Below are positions 37,889 to 41,263 of a stretch of 41,263 bases of DNA, piece after piece. The position numbers and the translations under genes are program-made. This stretch comes from a virus, in IMG/VR virus record IMGVR_UViG_3300021425_000070, positions 1 through 41,263 of that record; one strand, given 5' to 3'. The number at the start of each line of letters is the position of its first letter. Positions within the stretch are counted from its first letter, which is position 1. The notes beneath the pieces are model-generated. The model ran no database searches and had not been told where the DNA came from. It was given only the letters and a program-made list of their open reading frames with translations.

Positions 37889-38007
37889 TGTTTCTTTTGA
37901 GTCTTATAACTACTTATCATTCTAGCACGTTTCTTGTTTTCTTGGTATTGTGCTGTCCATGGTTGAAGCTGCTTGTAACGGTTATTGTAACGACGCTTTC
38001 TGGGCAT
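37720..38007 (-). CDS. Small basic protein with overlapping 3' half (95-aa frame)
   Basis: The first 45 residues (MPRKRRYNNRYKQLQPWTAQ, then YQENKKRARMISSYKTQKKQ) are strongly basic and look like a genuine small nucleic-acid-binding or structural protein. They occupy DNA used by no other gene. Residues 46-95 overlap the 76-aa gene at 37658-37888 in another frame and look like its shadow. Either the protein is 95 residues with a dual-coding tail, or only the N-terminal part matters. An AGG (CCCAGGTAAAAAA-ATG) gives a weak Shine-Dalgarno. Function unknown. Confidence 0.45.
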   Translation of the reverse strand: MPRKRRYNNRYKQLQPWTAQYQENKKRARMISSYKTQKKQWNTKSPTRTQTAHYKKSGSMILISLLIALIRLLSNIIMVFVRTLRSRQNSTMGLK

Positions 38008-38136
38008 TTTTTTACCTGGGAAATTTTTTTATATGAGAGGGACCCGTTTTCGATAATTCGAGGGCGCTGGGAAACGTTTATAGCTTAGAAAGACGGTACT
38101 TTTTTAGGGTAACCCGCTCGGCGCGCCTAAGTATAA
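38008..38136. other. Non-coding spacer with a late-promoter-like site
   Basis: About 130 bp with no credible gene. On the minus strand TATAAACG at 38075-38082 is a partial match (6 of 8) to the TATAAATA late promoter, about 68 bp before the ATG at 38007. An 8-bp GGCGCGCC palindrome lies at 38120-38127. Neither is firmly assigned. Confidence 0.35.
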
Positions 38137-38162
38137 CAAAAAGGGGCATAATAACTGCCCCT
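38137..38162 (-). terminator. Rho-independent terminator
   Basis: On the minus strand AGGGGC, a 9-nt loop, GCCCCT, then TTTTTG. It lies 16 bp past the stop of the 66-aa gene at 38179 and ends the small-gene cluster before the tail block. Confidence 0.85.
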
Positions 38163-38178
38163 ATGTATAGCTAACTGT

Positions 38179-38379
38179 TCACCCGTTACCCATAACAACA
38201 GCGTATGCAGATGGTGAGGAGATGTGAGCACGATCACGCCATTGTTGTGAACCACGTTTAGTCTTAAAACCAACTTGTTCACAGATTAGTTCACCCTTAC
38301 GTGGGCGACGCTTACGTACACTTTTGACTGTGTATCCTGCTGCCAATAGTTGTTCTTTGGTAGCGGTGGCGAAGTTCAT
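38179..38379 (-). CDS. Small basic hypothetical protein (66 aa)
   Basis: MNFATATKEQLLAAGYTVKS followed by VRKRRPRKGELICEQVGFKT. A short N-terminal helix of SAP/HeH type ('ATKEQLLAAGY') precedes a basic beta-like region with one Cys, ending SPSAYAVVMGNG. The N-terminal helix recalls small DNA-binding helices, but the match is too short for a firm call. A strong terminator lies just downstream. Upstream 46 bp are a TGAG/GT-rich low-complexity spacer without a clear promoter or Shine-Dalgarno. Confidence 0.7.
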   Translation of the reverse strand: MNFATATKEQLLAAGYTVKSVRKRRPRKGELICEQVGFKTKRGSQQWRDRAHISSPSAYAVVMGNG

Positions 38380-38425
38380 TTAGTGTTGAGTGAGTGAGTG
38401 TTAGTTAGTGTGTGTGGTTAAGTGA

Positions 38426-38686
38426 TCACAACTCTGCCATCATTTCGTTCATCTCATCGGCATCAATGTTCACGTTGTCCCACTCAACACCGTCGCCAGT
38501 TTGACCGAGGAACTTACCCACTTGCCCCTCCATCATACAGCGGACAAACTTATCCCAAGGGGTCTCATCTTCGGAGCAATACTCTACACATGCCTTGGCA
38601 GTGTTGTAGAGAAACTCATCATTACCAACCCAGAGGGCAGCATTCCAAGTTTCGAAGTTTGCCCAACCGTTGTAGTTGCTGATCAT
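38426..38686 (-). CDS. Conserved phage protein with NGW-ETW motif (86 aa)
   Basis: MISNYNGWANFETWNAALWV opens the protein. The 'YNGW.N.ETW..ALW' motif is widespread in small phage and plasmid proteins, currently treated as a family of unknown function; T4-like cyanophages often carry one. The rest is helical and acidic (residues about 30-86, ending DADEMNEMMAEL). There are no catalytic residues I can name. The spacer in front is a GT-rich low-complexity tract (tgtgtgtttgtgtgttgtgt on the plus strand), and no Shine-Dalgarno is seen. Confidence 0.85.
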   Translation of the reverse strand: MISNYNGWANFETWNAALWVGNDEFLYNTAKACVEYCSEDETPWDKFVRCMMEGQVGKFLGQTGDGVEWDNVNIDADEMNEMMAEL

Positions 38687-38729
38687 GGTGTGTGTTTGTG
38701 TGTTGTGTGTATCCTAGTCGGTCAGTGCC

Positions 38730-38903
38730 TCAGTGGCGGTCGGAGATGTTCCAGACTCCCCACTGTCCACTCTCAGGGGCAGGGGTGAGGATCTCGGTGC
38801 CAGCGGCAACGTCTGCCTTGGCAGCGGCAGACCGTGCCATCATGGCGTTATGCTCACGGGTGTACTGGGCGAGGATGGACTGCATTTGCTTTTGATTGAT
38901 CAT
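38730..38903 (-). CDS. Small hypothetical protein (57 aa)
   Basis: MINQKQMQSILAQYTREHNA, continuing AAAKADVAAGTEI and ending SGQWGVWNISDRH. The frame is open further upstream (to 38969), but that extension runs through a repeated leader element and the end of the previous gene. I therefore place the start at 38903, where the leader shared with the 39666 gene ends in ATG. The N-terminal 35 residues form an Ala-rich amphipathic helix. The stop is followed by GGCACTG, as in other spacers of this cluster. No family recognised. Confidence 0.65.
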   Translation of the reverse strand: MINQKQMQSILAQYTREHNAMMARSAAAKADVAAGTEILTPAPESGQWGVWNISDRH

Positions 38904-38956
38904 GCTCTTAGTATGGCAGGTCTTGAGGCGCTTTGGGGGAAATGGTGGACAGTGCC
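38904..38956 (-). promoter_or_regulatory. Repeated leader element, copy 1
   Basis: On the minus strand GGCACTGTCCACC, a CCCCCAAAGCG core, then TGCCATACT and ATG. It is closely similar to 39667-39722 and ends immediately before the start codon of the 57-aa gene. A TG-CATACT resembles an extended -10. Its 5' end overlaps the last 3 bp of the preceding gene only if the stop is counted. Confidence 0.55.
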
Positions 38957-39109
38957 TCAGTTGGCACAATTTCTCTTTGCTTTCAGTTGCTGAAGTGGGG
39001 TCATCTCATCAACAATCTCCACCTTACATCTGAACTGAGGTGTAACAATCTTGCCTGTAGATTTCAACTCTTTTGCTTTAGTTTGTTGAGCAATCAATGC
39101 GTAGTTCAT
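38957..39109 (-). CDS. Small hypothetical protein (50 aa)
   Basis: MNYALIAQQTKAKELKSTGK, then IVTPQFRCKVEIVDEMTPLQ and a basic tail ending KRNCAN. The start is 1 bp after the stop of the upstream 66-aa gene (TGACATG), so translation is probably coupled; no Shine-Dalgarno is present. A helix followed by two strands and a helix is plausible. Two Cys are present. Composition and tight junction support coding. Function unknown. Confidence 0.65.
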   Translation of the reverse strand: MNYALIAQQTKAKELKSTGKIVTPQFRCKVEIVDEMTPLQQLKAKRNCAN

Positions 39110-39110
39110 G

Positions 39111-39311
39111 TCAGTTAAGGACCACACGGTAGTCTATACTCCTCACACAATATCCTGCTGCCGATGTAATCTCTTCTACGAGATCATCACCATCATCTGC
39201 CTCCCAAAATGTGCCCACGTAGTCATCATAAAAGTCCTCACATTCTTGCTCAGTCATGGGATACAAATCATCCTCAAAATCAAACTCGATGTAGGTAACT
39301 TGGAATTGCAT
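39111..39311 (-). CDS. Small acidic hypothetical protein (66 aa)
   Basis: MQFQVTYIEFDFEDDLYPMT, then EQECEDFYDDYVGTFWEADD and a C-terminal AGYCVRSIDYRVVLN. It is very acidic in its first 45 residues. The beta strand - acidic helix - beta strand arrangement is of a kind I associate with small cyanophage proteins, and acidic small phage proteins sometimes mimic DNA, but nothing here proves that. It lies 5 bp after the 54-aa gene and 1 bp before the 50-aa gene, within a compact operon. Confidence 0.75.
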   Translation of the reverse strand: MQFQVTYIEFDFEDDLYPMTEQECEDFYDDYVGTFWEADDGDDLVEEITSAAGYCVRSIDYRVVLN

Positions 39312-39316
39312 TTGTA

Positions 39317-39481
39317 TCAGTCAAGCAAAGGATCTTCTTTCTCGATATCCTCTTGCATGTCCAGAGGCATCATCTCACGATCATCAATGTCCAGGTCGAA
39401 GATCTCACCTGGCATGTCCATAATTTCATCCCACATTAGTTTATCAAAGCGAAGGGCGATTGTACAGGGGTCAGTATACAT
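39317..39481 (-). CDS. Small acidic hypothetical protein (54 aa)
   Basis: MYTDPCTIALRFDKLMWDEI, then a Met/Asp-rich stretch (MDMPGEIFDLDIDDREMMPL) and acidic tail. The ATG overlaps the stop of the 61-aa gene (TGATG), and the stop is 5 bp before the next ATG. This exact operon packing is the main evidence, together with sensible amino-acid composition. Acidic residues (about 17 Asp/Glu) greatly outnumber basic ones. Function unknown. Confidence 0.7.
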   Translation of the reverse strand: MYTDPCTIALRFDKLMWDEIMDMPGEIFDLDIDDREMMPLDMQEDIEKEDPLLD

Positions 39482-39666
39482 CACAGACCGTTGAGGAAGT
39501 CAGCAAGTGCCTCATCGTACTCCTCTTGAGTATCAAAGACACGACCGTGAATGTTAAGAGGAAAGGTCTTCTTAACACCAGCAGATGCTACCACTCGGCA
39601 GTCTGCCTCATCGTATCCCATTTCGATGAGAGTGTTGACGTAGGGGTTGTTGGTTTTGTTTGTCAT
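39481..39666 (-). CDS. Small hypothetical protein (61 aa)
   Basis: MTNKTNNPYVNTLIEMGYDE, then ADCRVVASAGVKKTFPLNIH and a C-terminal helix (DTQEEYDEALADFLNGL). It is a balanced, foldable alpha/beta composition. It is the first gene of the run 39666 to 38957, which has only 1-5-bp gaps or overlaps. The ATG follows the repeated leader: TATAAT lies only 6 bp upstream, so a transcript from this -10 would be nearly leaderless. No family recognised. Confidence 0.75.
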   Translation of the reverse strand: MTNKTNNPYVNTLIEMGYDEADCRVVASAGVKKTFPLNIHGRVFDTQEEYDEALADFLNGL

Positions 39667-39722
39667 GTAGACATTATAGGCACGGGTGGGGACGCTTTGG
39701 GGGGATTAGTGGACAGTGTGCC
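39667..39722 (-). promoter_or_regulatory. Repeated leader element, copy 2, with TATAAT
   Basis: On the minus strand GGCACACTGTCCACTA, CCCCCCAAAGCG, then TGCC-TATAAT-GTCTAC-ATG. It parallels 38904-38956. A perfect -10 hexamer at 39673-39678 ends 6 bp before the ATG; there is no recognisable -35. The right part forms half of an 8-bp-stem hairpin (AGTGGACA/TGTCCACT, 39708-39733). Confidence 0.55.
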
Positions 39723-39732
39723 TATTGTCCAC

Positions 39733-39744
39733 TCGCGGCCGCGA
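39733..39744. other. 12-bp GC-only-core palindrome containing a NotI-type site
   Basis: TCGCGGCCGCGA is a perfect 12-bp palindrome in an otherwise AT-rich sequence, followed by ACTAGT. It lies between the stop of the 36-aa gene and the leader of the 61-aa gene. With no loop it is a poor hairpin, and its role is unknown. Confidence 0.6.
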
Positions 39745-39762
39745 CTAGTTCAAACGTATGCT

Positions 39763-39873
39763 TCAATCAGCAGTGGTATATTCAATGTCCACTATACATT
39801 CCCATGACACATCCTCTTGCTCGTTATCATCTTGTTCTGAGAGTTCTTGTTGATAATACTCGGCAAATGTCAT
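39763..39873 (-). CDS. Very small acidic protein (36 aa)
   Basis: MTFAEYYQQELSEQDDNEQE, then DVSWECIVDIEYTTAD: an acidic helix followed by a short strand, with one Cys. It is the first frame after the terminator at 39917-39958 and the only candidate in the 230-bp gap before the 61-aa gene. No Shine-Dalgarno is seen (ACTCATCAA-ATG), but this is common in the cluster. A CTATATAG at 39898-39905 could be a weak -10. Coding is likely but not certain at this length. Confidence 0.5.
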   Translation of the reverse strand: MTFAEYYQQELSEQDDNEQEDVSWECIVDIEYTTAD

Positions 39874-39916
39874 TTGATGAGTTGTCGTTTGATCCCTCTA
39901 TATAGGCGAGGTGCAT

Positions 39917-39958
39917 AAAAAAAGAACCATACGTGGAAGTATGTAAACTCCACGTATG
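39917..39958 (-). terminator. Strong rho-independent terminator
   Basis: On the minus strand a perfect 10-bp stem (CATACGTGGA/TCCACGTATG) with an 11-nt loop, followed by GTTCTTTTTTTATG. It lies about 20 bp past the stop of the 121-aa gene at 39980. Confidence 0.9.
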
Positions 39959-39979
39959 ATTGCTCTTTGTATATAATAC

Positions 39980-40345
39980 TCAAACCAACAGGTCCTTAGT
40001 AGCAAGGGCACCAAGTTTCATACCATCACGAAACTCAGTCACAAAGAATTCAGTGCCATTGTAGAGACGAATGAACCACTGATAGTTCTTTTGAAAGATA
40101 CCCTCACCAGGGATACCATGCTCACTCAGAATAGCATTGAGGCGAGACTTAGTGGTGTTAGACTGCCAACCACCATCATACAATTTGATGCCCTTCTCAT
40201 CAACCATGGCGATCAGATTGCCATGGAGATATACAAAAGAAATATCCTCTCCCATATTGTTGAGAGTGATAACTTGAGTGTTATCGAGTTTGAAATCTTC
40301 GCCGTTAGTGATAGCGGCGTTCATAAGACGTTCGATCTTACGCAA
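39980..40345 (-). CDS. Conserved phage protein of unknown function (121 aa, TTG start)
   Basis: The signature is DGGWQSNTTKSRLNAILSEH (residues about 57-76), preceded by VYLHGNLIAMVDEKGIKLY and followed by GEGIFQKNYQWFIRLYNGTE. I recognise this as a phage protein widespread across T4-like and unrelated phages, with no assigned function. The frame begins with TTG (LRKIERLMNAA); GGAG lies 7 bp before it (ACGGAGTCAATT-TTG), and the first residues match the usual start of the family, so I accept TTG over the later ATG at residue 8. A strong terminator follows. The 44-bp hairpin repeat lies just upstream. Confidence 0.85.
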   Translation of the reverse strand: MRKIERLMNAAITNGEDFKLDNTQVITLNNMGEDISFVYLHGNLIAMVDEKGIKLYDGGWQSNTTKSRLNAILSEHGIPGEGIFQKNYQWFIRLYNGTEFFVTEFRDGMKLGALATKDLLV

Positions 40346-40372
40346 AATTGACTCCGTTTGGTTGACTTAACT

Positions 40373-40416
40373 ACAATACAGGATCAGGGGGCATTTACAA
40401 CCCCCTGTGTGCCACT
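40373..40416. repeat. 44-bp intercistronic hairpin repeat, copy A
   Basis: Matches 41176-41219 with one mismatch. Contains a perfect stem CAGGGGG/CCCCCTG (40385-40391 with 40401-40407) around a 9-nt loop. On the minus strand it follows a stop codon by 11 bp and ends in CTGTATTGT. No U-tract follows, so it is not a classic terminator. Confidence 0.85.
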
Positions 40417-40427
40417 AGTCCAACTGT

Positions 40428-40631
40428 CTACAGGTTGCCCCCGATAACACCTGCCAGGATATCTTCATCATAGTGAGACAAGACTTCCTCTTTCATCTCA
40501 TCTTCAGTGTAAAGTTCAAACGATTCCATGATAACATCGTAGACCATTGCTTCCATGGTTTTGTAATCCATGCCTTCGATAATCATCTCAGCATAGTTAG
40601 ACTTGAATTGGGCAAGTTGAGTGTCGTTCAT
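40428..40631 (-). CDS. Small acidic helical protein (67 aa)
   Basis: MNDTQLAQFKSNYAEMIIEG, then MDYKTMEAMVYDVIMESFEL and an acidic tail ending GVIGGNL. It appears all-helical, with a pattern seen in small phage proteins with no known role. The frame is open upstream to 40703, but I start at 40631 because this ATG overlaps the stop of a 20-codon frame (ATGA) and the upstream extension would run through two other genes. The gene is followed by hairpin repeat A. Confidence 0.75.
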   Translation of the reverse strand: MNDTQLAQFKSNYAEMIIEGMDYKTMEAMVYDVIMESFELYTEDEMKEEVLSHYDEDILAGVIGGNL

Positions 40632-40690
40632 TTGTTGAGTGGAGTGAAGAACCAGAGAATGATTAAAGAACCGATGATTACAGTTGTCAT
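40628..40690 (-). CDS. Candidate 20-residue membrane micropeptide
   Basis: A 20-codon frame whose centre is TVIIGSLIILWFF, a single hydrophobic segment, flanked by Thr and a C-terminal Pro-Leu-Asn-Lys. Its ATG overlaps the stop of the upstream gene as ATGA, and its own stop overlaps the ATG of the 67-aa gene as ATGA. The two couplings at exact positions suggest it is translated, although there is no Shine-Dalgarno. It could act as a membrane peptide or simply carry ribosomes to the next start. A chance frame remains possible. Confidence 0.5.
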   Translation of the reverse strand: MTTVIIGSLIILWFFTPLNK

Positions 40691-40917
40691 AAAGAAGGGA
40701 CAACCGAGACAGTATAACGTTTGAACTCTACACGGTAGTAGTTAAGTTCCTCTGCAATCCTGTTCACCATGTTGTTAAGTTGGCGATCAGATCCTTTGAT
40801 AGTTTTAGGTTTGGGCATCTTACGATACTCTACCAAATGGGTGATAGATTGATCGGGATTGATACGATCAACCTCGATTCGGTAAGTTCTCAAAAGAGGC
40901 AATTCCTGACGACTCAT
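40687..40917 (-). CDS. Small hypothetical protein (about 76 aa)
   Basis: MSRQELPLLRTYRIEVDRIN, then a basic middle (YRKMPKPKTIKGSDRQL) and ending FKRYTVSVVPSL. Likely strand-helix-strand. The start is uncertain: the ATG at 40917 lies inside a repeated leader whose other copy is non-coding, whereas a TTG at 40893 (LRTYRIEVD) lies at a fair distance from the AGGA in that leader. The stop overlaps the ATG of the 20-codon frame. Family not recognised. Confidence 0.7.
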   Translation of the reverse strand: MSRQELPLLRTYRIEVDRINPDQSITHLVEYRKMPKPKTIKGSDRQLNNMVNRIAEELNYYRVEFKRYTVSVVPSL

Positions 40918-40931
40918 TAACAATACAGCAT
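40900..40931. repeat. 32-bp leader repeat, copy C
   Basis: 29 of 32 bases match 41156-41187. On the minus strand it reads ATGCTGTATTGTTAA and then GTCAGGAATTG. Next to it is a hairpin (GTGCCAGT/ACTGGCAC, 40942-40949 with 40969-40976) directly after the stop of the 57-aa gene. Confidence 0.8.
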
Positions 40932-40977
40932 TTTGGGCATCGTGCCAGTTTAGTGTGCCACTAGTCTGACTGGCACA

Positions 40978-41151
40978 TCAGTAGTGATCATAAATCGCTG
41001 CATGTTTGCTATGGTTGATGTTGCCCAACTCCAGCATGAAATCAACATAATCTCTCCAAAGTTCAGAAATTTCTTGATAGTCTGTCTTGAAACAATATCC
41101 TTCGATATCCATCATGTGACGAAATCTCATAGCAAGATCTTTTCTAGACAT
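40978..41151 (-). CDS. Small hypothetical protein (57 aa)
   Basis: MSRKDLAMRFRHMMDIEGYC, then FKTDYQEISELWRDYVDFML and ending HAAIYDHY. It has an aromatic- and His-rich helical composition. An AGGA lies 8 bp before the ATG (GTCAGGAATTGATTC-ATG), within the 32-bp repeat shared with the next gene. It begins MSR, like its downstream neighbour, because of related leader sequence or chance. A hairpin follows the stop by 1 bp. Function unknown. Confidence 0.75.
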   Translation of the reverse strand: MSRKDLAMRFRHMMDIEGYCFKTDYQEISELWRDYVDFMLELGNINHSKHAAIYDHY

Positions 41152-41155
41152 GAAT

Positions 41156-41187
41156 CAATTCCTGACAACTTGTTAACAATACAGCAT
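41156..41187. repeat. 32-bp leader repeat, copy of 40900-40931
   Basis: Here the repeat is entirely non-coding leader and supplies the AGGA of the 57-aa gene. It overlaps the left end of hairpin repeat B. Confidence 0.8.
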
Positions 41188-41219
41188 CAGGGGGCATTTA
41201 CAACCCCCTGTGTGCCACT
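41176..41219. repeat. 44-bp intercistronic hairpin repeat, copy B
   Basis: Matches 40373-40416 with one mismatch and has the same stem (41188-41194 with 41204-41210). It is 2 bp beyond the stop of a partial gene at the right edge and leads into the 57-aa gene. Confidence 0.85.
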
Positions 41220-41221
41220 TC

Positions 41222-41263
41222 TCAGACCATCACAAGGTCAGGCGACTTCTTTACACTGAAGGA
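41222..41263 (-). CDS. C-terminal end of a gene continuing beyond the right edge
   Basis: Thirteen codons in frame to a TGA (SFSVKKSPDLVMV). The hairpin repeat follows the stop just as it follows other genes in the cluster, which is the main reason to call it. Too short to identify. Confidence 0.3.
   Translation of the reverse strand, partial: SFSVKKSPDLVMV

Noticed and set aside
38904-38969. Upstream extension of the 57-aa gene (start at 38969)
   Set aside because: The extension (MCQLRHCPPFPPKRL...) translates the repeated leader and overlaps the previous gene's end. The same leader elsewhere is non-coding.
39460-39807. 115-codon plus-strand frame
   Set aside because: Covers three packed minus-strand genes and a spacer with palindromes. 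Cys/Val-rich shadow composition.
40632-40703. Upstream extension of the 67-aa gene (start at 40703)
   Set aside because: It would read through the hydrophobic 20-codon frame and the end of the previous gene in another frame. The ATG at 40631 fits the ATGA coupling.
38041-41263. tRNA genes or other structured RNAs in the small-gene region
   Set aside because: Hairpins found are simple stems. No cloverleaf with a recognisable T-arm was seen, and the spacers are too short for most.

Overview
The window reads as part of the genome of a T4-like cyanophage (a myovirus of marine Synechococcus or Prochlorococcus). The basis is the T4-style baseplate order gp25 - gp6 - (gp7 position) - gp8, very large structural proteins of a type I associate with cyanomyoviruses (one with an N terminus I recognise as DUF4815), an exact T4-type late promoter (TATAAATA), and a dense block of tiny genes like those in such genomes. 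No host-like gene, tRNA, insertion sequence or CRISPR array was seen. Every gene I can support lies on the minus strand, so transcription runs right to left. The long plus-strand reading frames are shadows.

Right part (about 38.1-41.26 kb): a cluster of very short genes of mostly unknown function. Many are joined by ATGA/TGATG overlaps or gaps of a few bases. Several are too short for routine calling: 57, 20, 36, 54, 50 and 57 codons. Spacers between them carry repeated elements: a 44-bp hairpin element present twice plus a partial copy, and a 53-56-bp leader present twice immediately before start codons. Two rho-independent terminators close units at about 39.92 and 38.14 kb.

Middle (38.0-36.2 kb): a chain of small overlapping genes, a 139-residue protein that may be a PAAR-like spike tip (weak), a 47-residue basic protein behind an extended -10 promoter, a 59-residue protein, and then gp25.

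Left part (36.6-0 kb): the virion baseplate and fibre block. gp25 and gp6 (baseplate wedge) are followed by a 4,615-residue protein in the gp7 position. It carries a YHYH domain, a cupredoxin-like domain with an intact type-1 copper ligand set, repeated 'RG...H' modules and a duplicated C-terminal third. gp8 follows as its own unit, with a late promoter in front and a 24-bp palindromic terminator behind. Next come a 2,693-residue DUF4815 protein, a 66-residue coiled-coil protein, a 2,743-residue protein in which a beta-helix appears split by about 2,100 residues of Cys-containing helical repeats, a 114-residue structural protein, and a collagen-like (Gly-X-Gln) fibre that runs off the left edge.

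Together the left two thirds most likely build the baseplate rim and host-contacting fibres. The right third looks like an accessory small-gene region with its own regulation. Functions of the small genes cannot be read from sequence alone.
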